In this document: positions 54,341 to 63,294 of the stretch, piece by piece | How positions within the stretch are numbered: position 1 is the stretch's first letter | How the letters are laid out: every line of letters begins with the position of its first letter | From: Chryseobacterium daecheongense | Lineage (GTDB): Bacteria > Bacteroidota > Bacteroidia > Flavobacteriales > Weeksellaceae | DNA: 64,000 nucleotides | Direction of reading: 5' to 3' | NCBI GenBank assembly: GCA_027920525.1 | Contig: CP115858.1 | Span: 124,001-188,000, forward strand | Program-made: the position numbers and the translations under genes | Notes under the pieces: model-generated | The model's database searches: none | What the model was told of the DNA's origin: nothing | What the model saw: only the letters and a program-made list of their open reading frames with translations

Positions 54341-55657
54341 TTATACTAAAAACCATAATTCAAAACTGCTGCCCTCATTCAGTGCCTGGTAATTGAGATA
54401 CCCTCCATGCGCTTCCAGTATACTTTTGGTAAGTGTGAGCCCGATTCCGGAACCACTGGCTCTTGTTGTAAAGAAAGGAAGGAAGATCTTGTCTTTAATT
54501 TCAGGAGTAATGCCCGATCCGTTGTCGGTAATAGCGATAATGATGCGGTTATTTTGAGATCGGACAGTGGTTGTGATGGTTTTATTTGCTTTTTCAGAAA
54601 CGGCAAATATCGCATTGAGATACAAATTGATAAGACTGCGTTCTATCATTTTCTCATCCGCCAGAACCCTGAAATCTTCAATTTCGCGGACGATTGAAAT
54701 ATTTTGCTTTTCAAATTCCGGTTTCAGGAAATTTAATGCAGATTCTACTATTTTTTTCAGGGAAACAGAAGCCAGAACGGGTTTGGGTAATTCTGCAACC
54801 TGGCGGTAATCATCAACAAAGCTTAGCAACTGTTTTGATTTGGAATTAATGATCATCAGGCTTTCTTTCATTTCCTGCTGGTCTTCTTTATCTACGGTTT
54901 CCTGATTACTGATGTATTCCAGGCTTTGGATCAGGCTGTTTACGGGGGTCAGTGTATTGAGGAGTTCGTGTGAAATCACCTTCATCAGGTTATTCCATGC
55001 GAGCTTCTCTTTTTGTTCTATGATCTTCTGAACGGATTCCAGGGTGATGATGTAAAAACGGTGTTGCGGATTTTTTACCTGTTTTGTTCTTAATGAAAAG
55101 GACTGCTTGGAATTTCCACGAATAGAAATATCAAAAAATTCCTGAGAATTGCTGTATCCTGTATCCTCAATAATTTTAAAAAATTCAGGGGCTTTAGATG
55201 CATACAGGCTCCAGCTGTTGTATCTTGGAACCTGGAGGCTTGTAAGAAAAGCTTCATTCACATAAAATACTTCCCAGTTTTTATTTTCCTCGGAAAGGAT
55301 CATGAGTCCTGTTTCCATCTGATCCAGAATACTTTCGTACAGAAGCTTATAGGACGATAGGGAAAATTGTTCTTCCTTGCTTTGGTAGTACAAACGGATG
55401 CTGCTATCCAAAAGCGCTGTTCCTTCCTCTTTGGGAAATAATGAAAAATCTTTTTTTCTGATAGAAGATATAATCTTCTCTGTTTTTGATGCTAAAGTAA
55501 TCTGCGATTGGTTGATCAAAATAACAAAGAGCACCATTATTCCGGCAAAAAGACTCGCATTAAACCATTTTTCCTGTAAAAAAAAATGATAGGTAGCAAT
55601 TCCGCTCATGATTGCCAGAAAGTGGTAAAGCAACCACCAATATTTATATTTATTCAT
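54341..55657 (-). CDS. Sensor histidine kinase (NtrY-like)
   Basis: A 438-residue kinase with two N-terminal membrane helices (about 8-50), a PAS-like domain (about 105-190), the H-box VISHELLNTLTPV and an ATPase domain with N-box (LINLYLNAIFAVSE), G1 (ITDNGSGI) and G2 (GSGIGLTL). It follows the sigma-54 regulator gene by 58 bases and is its likely partner. The input signal is unknown. Confidence 0.9.
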   Translation of the reverse strand: MNKYKYWWLLYHFLAIMSGIATYHFFLQEKWFNASLFAGIMVLFVILINQSQITLASKTEKIISSIRKKDFSLFPKEEGTALLDSSIRLYYQSKEEQFSLSSYKLLYESILDQMETGLMILSEENKNWEVFYVNEAFLTSLQVPRYNSWSLYASKAPEFFKIIEDTGYSNSQEFFDISIRGNSKQSFSLRTKQVKNPQHRFYIITLESVQKIIEQKEKLAWNNLMKVISHELLNTLTPVNSLIQSLEYISNQETVDKEDQQEMKESLMIINSKSKQLLSFVDDYRQVAELPKPVLASVSLKKIVESALNFLKPEFEKQNISIVREIEDFRVLADEKMIERSLINLYLNAIFAVSEKANKTITTTVRSQNNRIIIAITDNGSGITPEIKDKIFLPFFTTRASGSGIGLTLTKSILEAHGGYLNYQALNEGSSFELWFLV

Positions 55658-55715
55658 AATTTTAATACATTGTCTAAAATCTACTTTCTAACCTCTAATT
55701 TCTACCATCTACCAC

Positions 55716-57059
55716 TCATATCCCAAATTTCTCCATTCTCCTGTAAAGTGCAGCCCGGGAAAGACCTAAATCTTCGGCTGCCAGAGAAATATTCCCGGTA
55801 TGTTTTTTCAATGCCTTTTTGATCAGTACTTCTTCCATTTCCTCGATATTAAGATTGATAATGGTTTGCTCTTGCTCCTCCGGCTGAGGCATCAGCAATT
55901 GGAGACGATGATCGGTGGACAGGATAACACTTCTTTCAAGACAATGATCCAGCTCCCGGATATTTCCCGGCCAGGAATAATTGATAAGGGTAAGCATTAA
56001 ACCTTCCGTAAGTTCCAGGTTCGGTTTATGGTATTTCTGTTTATAGCGGTCCAGAAAATACTGAGCCAGAAGACCTATATCTTCCTGTCTTTCCCTTAAA
56101 GCAGGGATATGAATTTCCACGGTATTGATACGGTAGTAAAGATCCTGGCGAAAGCGATTTTCAGCTACCGCTTTTTTAAGGTTTTCATTAGTGGCAAAAA
56201 TAAAACGGACATCCAGTAAGCGTTCCTTGGTTTCACCTAATCTCGACAATTTCCGGTTCTGAATAAGGCTTAATAATTTTGTCTGCAACTGTAGCGGTAG
56301 ATTTCCGATCTCGTCAAGAAAAACTGTTCCATTTTGTGCATTTTCTATTTTTCCGGCGTAATCCTGGTGGGCATCAGTAAATGCTCCTTTTTTATAACCG
56401 AATAATTCTGATTCAAAAAGGCTTTCGGAAATACTCCCAAGATCAATATGCACAAAAGGCTGATTTTTTCTCTCCGATTGTTCATGAATAGACTCGGCAA
56501 GGACATATTTTCCCGTCCCGTTTTCTCCCAGAAGCAGAACATTGGCATCCGTAGGGGCCACTTTTTCGATTTGTTCTAAGACCTCCTGCATTTTCGGAGA
56601 ATGACTATCAAGCTGATACTGATGGTTTTTCTGATTTATATTTTCCCACTGACTCAGCTTTTTATTTTTTCTGGAAATATCTACAGCGAGATTCACAGAG
56701 GCATAGAGCTTTTCATTATTCCACGGCTTCAGGATGAAATCCGACGCACCGTTTTTTAAAGCTTCAACCGCAAGTTCTACTTCGCCGTAAGCGGTCATAA
56801 GAATAATGGGAAGCTGAGGTTCAAGTGTTTTAATCTCCTTCATCCAGTACAAACCATCCTGGCCGCTTTCAAAACCTTTTCTGAAGTTCATATCCAGTAC
56901 TACTGCATCAACCTGGTTTTCAGTCATGAATTTCATAATCTGTACGGGCTTACTGAGACAGCTGACCTCTGTGAAAAATTTTTTAAGCCAGACTCTTGCA
57001 GAAAACAAAATGTCTTCGTCGTCATCTACAATGAGAATGTGCGCTTCTTTTTTTCGCAT
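55716..57059 (-). CDS. Sigma-54-dependent response regulator (NtrC family)
   Basis: A 447-residue regulator with three domains: a receiver with Asp56 (AVVLDMNF), an AAA+ ATPase with Walker A GENGTGK (178-184), and a C-terminal Fis-type helix-turn-helix (NISLAAEDLGLSRAALYRRM). The sigma-54 contact loop reads GAFTDA (225-230) instead of the canonical GAFTGA. It is divergent from the exporter operon, whose upstream region carries a palindrome and a sigma-54 promoter match, so it most likely activates that operon. Confidence 0.92.
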   Translation of the reverse strand: MRKKEAHILIVDDDEDILFSARVWLKKFFTEVSCLSKPVQIMKFMTENQVDAVVLDMNFRKGFESGQDGLYWMKEIKTLEPQLPIILMTAYGEVELAVEALKNGASDFILKPWNNEKLYASVNLAVDISRKNKKLSQWENINQKNHQYQLDSHSPKMQEVLEQIEKVAPTDANVLLLGENGTGKYVLAESIHEQSERKNQPFVHIDLGSISESLFESELFGYKKGAFTDAHQDYAGKIENAQNGTVFLDEIGNLPLQLQTKLLSLIQNRKLSRLGETKERLLDVRFIFATNENLKKAVAENRFRQDLYYRINTVEIHIPALRERQEDIGLLAQYFLDRYKQKYHKPNLELTEGLMLTLINYSWPGNIRELDHCLERSVILSTDHRLQLLMPQPEEQEQTIINLNIEEMEEVLIKKALKKHTGNISLAAEDLGLSRAALYRRMEKFGI

Positions 57060-57106
57060 ATCGGTATTTGTTGATTGTATTAAAACTCATTCTTTTCTAT
57101 TAAAAA

Positions 57107-57143
57107 TGTTCATTATCGGACAAAAAGTGTCCGATAATGAACA
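57107..57143. promoter_or_regulatory. Perfect inverted repeat, probable enhancer for the sigma-54 regulator
   Basis: TGTTCATTATCGGACA (57107-57122) and TGTCCGATAATGAACA (57128-57143) are exact complements separated by five bases. The site centre is about 108 bases before the expected start of the exporter transcript, a typical enhancer distance. Confidence 0.75.
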
Positions 57144-57207
57144 CCTGATCAACTCCGCTTATTAATGTTATTTCAGATTATCAGACACTTATAAAAGTAT
57201 AATTTTC

Positions 57208-57222
57208 TGGCATCTGTGTTGT
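57208..57222 (+). promoter_or_regulatory. Sigma-54 (-24/-12) promoter of the export operon
   Basis: TGGCATCTGTGTTGT has the GG of -24 and, ten bases on, GT in place of the usual GC at -12; TGGCA and TTG match the consensus. It lies 35 bases before the HlyD start. Confidence 0.65.
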
Positions 57223-57256
57223 GTAATTTACTGTAACAAAAAGAGTTATCTTTATT

Positions 57257-58498
57257 ATGGATACGAAAATAGTAAAAAAGAAATCGAAATTAAAATTTGT
57301 TTTAGGGGGATTGGGAGCTATAGCTGTTTTGTCGCTTTCCGGGATGTATTTCAGCAGCCAGAAAAAGACGTATAATGTTTCGGCAGAAGATATCCAGACC
57401 GATAAGGTTACGAGAGGGAAATTTGAAGATATGCTGATGGTGAATGCGCAGACACAATCGCTTAAATCTTCATTTGTAAATGTTCTGGAAGGAGGAGCGG
57501 TTAAGGAAATATTTGCTGAAGACGGTCAGATGGTCACCAAAGGTCAGCCGATAGCAAGAGTCTACAATCCGAATACCGAATTCAGCTATATGAATCAGGA
57601 AACAGGGATCATGCAGCAGATCAGCCAGATGAGGAGTACACTTCTGGAACTGAAAAATCAGGAGCTGGCTCAGGATAAGGAATTGCTGCAGGCACAGAAT
57701 GATTATAATACAGCCCTACAGAATTTTAACCTTCAAAAACGTCTCTATGATGCAGAGATCGGGAAGAAAACAGATTATGACATCAGTGTGCAGAATCTTA
57801 CGTACCAGAAACAAAGGAAATCAATTGTAGAAAAAGGCTATTCCAGTGAAAAAAATTCCAGAAACGCTCAAATGTCGGCAATTAATACATCGATAAACCA
57901 GATGGATAAAAGCTTACAGATCTTACATTCCAACAAAAATAATTTCCTGATCATGGCTCCGGCTTCCGGAAGACTTTCATCTTTCACAATATCGGTAGGT
58001 GAGAACCTTACGAATGGCCAAAGCATTGGAAAAATAGATCTGATGGACGGCTATAAGCTGGTAGCTAAAGTAGACGAATATTACATCAACAAACTGCAAA
58101 ACGGAATTAAAGGAGTTCTGGATAATAACGGACAGGAAGATGGGGTGGTGATTACCAAAATACTTCCTGAAGTAAAAGACGGGCAGTTTTCAGCAGAGCT
58201 TAATTTCACGGACAAAAAGCCTGAAAACCTCAAAATAGGGATGACATTCGGAGTAAAACTAAAACTTTCGGCAGATACACAGAGTACCATGATTCCAAAA
58301 GGGAATTTTTATAAAGATACCAATGGGAAATGGGTGTTTGTGGTTAAAGGAAATAAAGCGGAACGGAGAAACGTAAGCCTGGGTAGGGAAAACCCTTTAT
58401 ATTATGAAGTGAAATCGGGGCTTCATGAAGGAGAAACGGTAATCATATCAGATTATGCAGATCTTAAAAAATATGAGATACTCACCATAAAAAAGTAA
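57257..58498 (+). CDS. HlyD/MacA-type periplasmic adaptor
   Basis: A 413-residue membrane-fusion protein with one N-terminal membrane helix (about 13-35). A lipoyl-like part surrounds a helical hairpin (MNQETGIMQQISQMRSTLLE onward, about 115-230), then beta-barrel and membrane-proximal segments (IDLMDGYKLVAKVDEYYINK). It links an inner-membrane ABC transporter to TolC. It is the first gene of the operon with ATPase, permease and TolC genes. Confidence 0.9.
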   Translation: MDTKIVKKKSKLKFVLGGLGAIAVLSLSGMYFSSQKKTYNVSAEDIQTDKVTRGKFEDMLMVNAQTQSLKSSFVNVLEGGAVKEIFAEDGQMVTKGQPIARVYNPNTEFSYMNQETGIMQQISQMRSTLLELKNQELAQDKELLQAQNDYNTALQNFNLQKRLYDAEIGKKTDYDISVQNLTYQKQRKSIVEKGYSSEKNSRNAQMSAINTSINQMDKSLQILHSNKNNFLIMAPASGRLSSFTISVGENLTNGQSIGKIDLMDGYKLVAKVDEYYINKLQNGIKGVLDNNGQEDGVVITKILPEVKDGQFSAELNFTDKKPENLKIGMTFGVKLKLSADTQSTMIPKGNFYKDTNGKWVFVVKGNKAERRNVSLGRENPLYYEVKSGLHEGETVIISDYADLKKYEILTIKK

Positions 58499-58631
58499 AA
58501 ATATGAATACTTTTAATTCATATTGTTACAGAGATGAAGCCGATTCATCAATTTAGGCAAAAAGCTTCTCTAATGAACCTGATATCAGGGATTTATCAAC
58601 AATACATAATACAATTAAATATCAAATTATC

Positions 58632-59354
58632 ATGATCAATATTCATAACCTTTCAAAAATTTATATATCAGAAGATGTTCAGACCCATGCATTAAATCAG
58701 TTAAGCCTGGGCATTAAAGAAGGAGAATTCCTTGCTGTAATGGGACCTTCAGGCTGTGGAAAATCTACTTTTCTCAATATTCTCGGACTTCTGGATTCCG
58801 CTTCAGCCGGTTCTTATCAGTTTTCAGGAGTGGAAATGGTGGGACTTAGCGAAAAAGGTAAATCGGATGTCCGTAAAAAGAATATAGGTTTCATTTTTCA
58901 GAATTTTAATCTGATAGATGAGCTTACCGTCTATGAAAATATTGAACTGCCCTTGATTTATAATGGGGTTTCCTCCTCAGAAAGAAAAAAGAAGGTGGAA
59001 GAAATTATGGAAAAGATAAATATCAGCCACCGGGCCAAACATTATCCCCAACAGCTTTCGGGAGGGCAGCAGCAAAGAGCAGCCGTAGCCAGGGCCCTCG
59101 TCACCAAGCCCAAACTGATCCTTGCCGATGAGCCTACGGGGAATCTGGACAGTTCTAATGGAAACGAAGTGATGAACCTGTTGGCAGAACTTCACAGAGA
59201 AGGCTCTACCATTGTTATGGTAACACACTCTTCCTATGATGCCGGATATGCTTCCCGAATCATCACTATGAAAGATGGAGAGATTTTTAATGAGGAACAT
59301 GCTTCTCAGAGAAAAGATGTATTCGCTAAGGCGGATGCTAAAGAATTCGGATAA
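58632..59354 (+). CDS. ABC transporter ATP-binding protein (MacB/LolD-like)
   Basis: A 240-residue ATPase with Walker A GPSGCGKST (38-46), Q-loop region IFQNFNLIDELT, signature LSGGQQQRAAVARAL and Walker B LILADEPTGN. The ordering of motifs is complete. It energises the permease encoded 74 bases downstream. Confidence 0.95.
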   Translation: MINIHNLSKIYISEDVQTHALNQLSLGIKEGEFLAVMGPSGCGKSTFLNILGLLDSASAGSYQFSGVEMVGLSEKGKSDVRKKNIGFIFQNFNLIDELTVYENIELPLIYNGVSSSERKKKVEEIMEKINISHRAKHYPQQLSGGQQQRAAVARALVTKPKLILADEPTGNLDSSNGNEVMNLLAELHREGSTIVMVTHSSYDAGYASRIITMKDGEIFNEEHASQRKDVFAKADAKEFG

Positions 59355-59428
59355 ATCAAAATCCTTCAGTGTACCCATGAAGATCATGGAAATGATCTGT
59401 ACCATCCATTATTAATAACAACAGAATT

Positions 59429-61846
59429 ATGTTCAAGAACTGGCTTAAAATTGCTTTCGTCAATTATAAAAAAAATGCGCTGTCCACCATTATCAATATA
59501 TTTGGACTTACGATAGGGCTTACAGGATTTATGCTGATCCTGATGCATTGGAATGATGAGGAATCCTATGAAAAATGGAATCCTAAAAAAGATGATATCT
59601 ATGCCTTTCAAACCTATTCTAAGGCAGAGAACTCTTACCGCAGCAGTATTTCTTATCCTATGGCATTCAATGCCCTTAAGAAAATTCCCGAAGTTCAGGA
59701 TTACGTTCTTTTCTTTGGTACCGGAATTGGTAATAAAATGACTACAAAATACCATACAGCATTTCAGCAGGACGGTCTTCTGGCATCTGAAAGCTTCTTT
59801 CATTTTTTTCCTTTTAAGATTATTTCAGGAGGAGCAAAAGATGCTTTAAAAACAGAAACCTCTATTGCTATTTCCAAACAGACGGCTATCAGGCTGTTCG
59901 GAAAGACAAATGTTGCGGGGGAATCTGTAAAGATTGAAAATAAAGACTATATCGTTACCGCGGTATACGAACTTCCGGAAGGAAATACGCAGATAAAACC
60001 GGAGTTTATCATTAATCCTGTGGAACAGTTCAGAAGTGACCGTGACCACTGGAACGACTATCGTTATGCATGTTTCTTCATGTTAAAAAAGGGAGTGGAT
60101 CCGTCGGTTTTCAGTGAGAAATTTAAAAGAGACATCATTGAAGTAAGGGCAGCGGTAGACGCAAAAGATTCTGGAATCAGCACCCAGCAATTTCTCGAAA
60201 AATATGGCCCCAACACCGTTTTACTGACTCCACTTGATAAGATAAAACTCCATGCGAAATCTTCCCCGCTGGCTGCAGGAGATTTTAAAACTGTGCTGAT
60301 CTTGTTTATTTTATCTGTACTGATCGTTGTTTTATCTGCTATTAATTTTATTAACCTAAAAACAGCAGAAGCATCTCAAAGAGGCAAAGAAGTAGGAGTG
60401 AGAAAGGCAATCGGAGGAACAAGGTCTTCACTGATGAGACAATTTCTTTTAGAGACTTTTATAATTTGCATGGTATCCTATTTTATTTCGCTGGTGCTTA
60501 CGGAACTCCTGCTTCCGAGCTTTAATAAGTTTTTTGATAAAGAAATAAAGCTGAATGACTGGCATGTCTTTCTTTATTCCCTGATCATGGTACTTTTGGT
60601 TACTTTGCTGTCAGGACTTATTCCGGCTTTTTATCTCTCCAGCTTTAAAGCTATTGAAACACTGAAAGGGAATTTTTCACGAAGTAAGCACGGGATATGG
60701 TTAAGAAACGGAATTCTTACCCTTCAGTTGATGATCTCTTCGTTTTTTATCATCGGTGGGCTTATTGTAAACAGTCAGGTAAAATATATGATGAACAAAG
60801 ATCTTGGTTTTAATGGAAAGCAAATCATGCTGATAACCTTCAATGAAAACGATCCTAAACCGTGGCTGAAGTATGAGCGTCTGAAGTCCGAAATTTCTAA
60901 AATTGATGGAGTAGAAGCGGTTTCCTTTGGAGATGCAGTTGCGGGGAGTAGCAGGAAGAAAAGTGCTAATATCGATTATATGCAGGAGACTATTAATACA
61001 AACTATAGTTCCATGGATTACAACTACCTGCAGTTTATGGAAGTGAAATTGTTAAAAGGACGCTGGCTAAACCCTAATCTCGCCTCAGATACAATTAACA
61101 GTCTGATCGTAAATGAAGCATTTGTTAAAAAGTTTGGCTGGACCGATGAGGAAGCTTTGGCGCGAAATTTAAATCCGGGATTCGACGACAATAAAAAATA
61201 TAGGATTGTTGGGATCGTTAAAGATTTTAATCTTAAAAGTTTAAAATTTAAAGTAGAACCCATTGCATTTTTCCATTACAAAGAAACTGCCGCAAACAGG
61301 TATGCTCTGCAAAGTATCCAGGTAAAGGTAAAACCTGATGATATTGAAGGAACAGTAAACAAGGTAAAAAAATACTGGGAAAACTCAGCTGAGCCGGGAT
61401 ATCCGTTCCAATACTATTTTGTAAATCAGAAATTTGCGAAAACCTTTGTACAGTATCAGAAACAGCAGACCTTATTTACTATTCTCAATGCCATGGTGCT
61501 TATGGTGGCTCTGCTTGGGCTTTTTGCTCTCTCTTCCCTGATGATCGAACAAAAGCTGAAAGAAGTAGCGATCAGGAAAACTTTAGGTGCGTCTGACCGT
61601 ATTTTGGTCTTCGGACTGACCAGACAGTTTCTTTGGATTGCCATAATTGCAGTATTGATCAGTGTACCTATATGTTACTACCTGATGAACGAATGGCTGA
61701 AAGACTTTGCCTACAGAATTGATATGCCGTTATGGCCATTTATCGTCAGTTTCTGTGTATTGCTTGCATTGACATTTGCCGTGGTAAGTATAAAAGCGTA
61801 CAAAGCTACAAAAGTCAATCTTGTAAAGTATCTTAAATATGAATAA
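59429..61846 (+). CDS. ABC transporter permease (FtsX/MacB-type, two halves)
   Basis: An 805-residue permease with an N-terminal membrane helix (about 20-40), an extracytoplasmic MacB-like domain, FtsX-type membrane bundles near 285-415, a second extracytoplasmic domain and a last bundle near 680-790. RGKEVGVRKAIGGTRSSLMR and LKEVAIRKTLGASDRILVFG are the matching coupling helices of the two halves. It works with the preceding ATPase, and probably exports a peptide or drug through the HlyD and TolC parts. Confidence 0.92.
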   Translation: MFKNWLKIAFVNYKKNALSTIINIFGLTIGLTGFMLILMHWNDEESYEKWNPKKDDIYAFQTYSKAENSYRSSISYPMAFNALKKIPEVQDYVLFFGTGIGNKMTTKYHTAFQQDGLLASESFFHFFPFKIISGGAKDALKTETSIAISKQTAIRLFGKTNVAGESVKIENKDYIVTAVYELPEGNTQIKPEFIINPVEQFRSDRDHWNDYRYACFFMLKKGVDPSVFSEKFKRDIIEVRAAVDAKDSGISTQQFLEKYGPNTVLLTPLDKIKLHAKSSPLAAGDFKTVLILFILSVLIVVLSAINFINLKTAEASQRGKEVGVRKAIGGTRSSLMRQFLLETFIICMVSYFISLVLTELLLPSFNKFFDKEIKLNDWHVFLYSLIMVLLVTLLSGLIPAFYLSSFKAIETLKGNFSRSKHGIWLRNGILTLQLMISSFFIIGGLIVNSQVKYMMNKDLGFNGKQIMLITFNENDPKPWLKYERLKSEISKIDGVEAVSFGDAVAGSSRKKSANIDYMQETINTNYSSMDYNYLQFMEVKLLKGRWLNPNLASDTINSLIVNEAFVKKFGWTDEEALARNLNPGFDDNKKYRIVGIVKDFNLKSLKFKVEPIAFFHYKETAANRYALQSIQVKVKPDDIEGTVNKVKKYWENSAEPGYPFQYYFVNQKFAKTFVQYQKQQTLFTILNAMVLMVALLGLFALSSLMIEQKLKEVAIRKTLGASDRILVFGLTRQFLWIAIIAVLISVPICYYLMNEWLKDFAYRIDMPLWPFIVSFCVLLALTFAVVSIKAYKATKVNLVKYLKYE

Positions 61847-61895
61847 GTAGCGCAATCATACTATATTTTTAATCTACTTAAATCAGAACGAACTC

Positions 61896-63194
61896 ATGAA
61901 AAATTTCATTTTCATATTTTTTATCAGCCTGTATCCGGGACAGCAAACCTGGAACCTGCAACAGTGCCTGGATTATGCATCTACGCATCATCCGTCAATA
62001 AAACAGGCCGCTGTTGCCGTAGAAAAGAATGACAGGCTGATCACCGGATCAAAAGGAATGCTCCTGCCAACAATAGAAGCAGGGGTAAACCACACGTATA
62101 GTTTCGGATCTTCAATCAACCAGTCCAGTAATCAGCGTGAAGCTCTTAATACACAATACGATCAATTCAACGCAAGGGCGGATTGGGAACTGTTCAACTG
62201 GAAAAATTTCCTGAATATCTCTCTTTCTAAATTGAATAAAGAAACCAGTACCTACAAGCTTGCGCAGGCTAAAAATGAAGTAAAGCTGAATGTTATACAG
62301 ATGTTCTTCACGTATCAGAACAGCAAAAGCTGGCTGGAAGTGCTGGAAACCCAGATCTCAGGCATTGAAGAGCAGATTAAACGGACTGAAAAGGAGGTGG
62401 AGATTGGCAACAGGCCCAAAAGCGATATCTATGATATAAAAGCCAATTTAGGAACTTTACAGGAGCAATGGGTATCCGCCAAGAACCAGCGTGACCTGTC
62501 AAGGATTAACCTTCTCAATGCTATGGCGGTAACACAAGATTCGATAGATTTTGTCATGGATAATGAGAATCCTCTTTCAGAAAGTGAATTTCAGGATCCC
62601 GACTTTACAAAAAGGCTTTTAGAAAAGAATCCGGCTTACCAGTCGGTGATGGCGGAGATTAATGCACAGAAAAAAAAGGAAGAGGTAGCAAGAGCCGGAT
62701 ATTGGCCAACTTTGAACGGAACCTATAGCTGGTCAACTTTTTATAATAAGGTTTTGGGAAAAGATAATGCGTCGACCCTTAGTTTTTCTGATCAGTTCGG
62801 ACAAAATAAGAATCAATCCCTTAGTTTCGGCCTCAGTATTCCCGTTTTCAATAAACTTCAGGTAAAAACAAATGTTGAGATCGCAAAACTGAATGCTATC
62901 AATTCCAACTATGACAAAGAACTGGTAATTAATAATCTCACACAAACCATCAATTCCATAAAAGCCCAGTTTCTGAATGCACAGGAAAAATACCATCTTC
63001 TGGATCTCAATTTTGAAAATCAGAAACTGTCATTTCAGAAATCGGAAGAAAAATACAAAGAGGGTTTAATGGATGCCTATACCTTCTTCGTTGTTAGGAA
63101 CGGTTGGCTCCAGGCCAATTATAATCTCATCAGCAGTAAGAATGATCTTATTCAGCAGACTGAATTATTAAAAGTGCTGGAATCCGGTTTATAA
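61896..63194 (+). CDS. TolC-family outer-membrane efflux protein
   Basis: A 432-residue protein with a signal peptide and the two repeats of the TolC fold: QQCLDYASTHHPSIKQAAVA (about 23-42) and MLLPTIEAGVNHTYSFG, then long helices rich in Gln, Asn and Lys. It forms the outer-membrane channel of the export system. The gene is last in the operon; a hairpin terminator follows. Confidence 0.9.
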   Translation: MKNFIFIFFISLYPGQQTWNLQQCLDYASTHHPSIKQAAVAVEKNDRLITGSKGMLLPTIEAGVNHTYSFGSSINQSSNQREALNTQYDQFNARADWELFNWKNFLNISLSKLNKETSTYKLAQAKNEVKLNVIQMFFTYQNSKSWLEVLETQISGIEEQIKRTEKEVEIGNRPKSDIYDIKANLGTLQEQWVSAKNQRDLSRINLLNAMAVTQDSIDFVMDNENPLSESEFQDPDFTKRLLEKNPAYQSVMAEINAQKKKEEVARAGYWPTLNGTYSWSTFYNKVLGKDNASTLSFSDQFGQNKNQSLSFGLSIPVFNKLQVKTNVEIAKLNAINSNYDKELVINNLTQTINSIKAQFLNAQEKYHLLDLNFENQKLSFQKSEEKYKEGLMDAYTFFVVRNGWLQANYNLISSKNDLIQQTELLKVLESGL

Positions 63195-63242
63195 AAACGG
63201 GTCAGCAGAAAAATAAAAACCTATTTAACACTGATTATATTG

Positions 63243-63277
63243 AAGGCTATCCCGGATTTTCGGAATAGCCTTTTTTT
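63243..63277. terminator. Terminator between convergent genes
   Basis: AAGGCTATCCCG (63243-63254) pairs with CGGAATAGCCTT (63261-63272), one mismatch, and runs into a T tract. Confidence 0.75.
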
Positions 63278-63294
63278 GGTTCAATCGTTATAAA

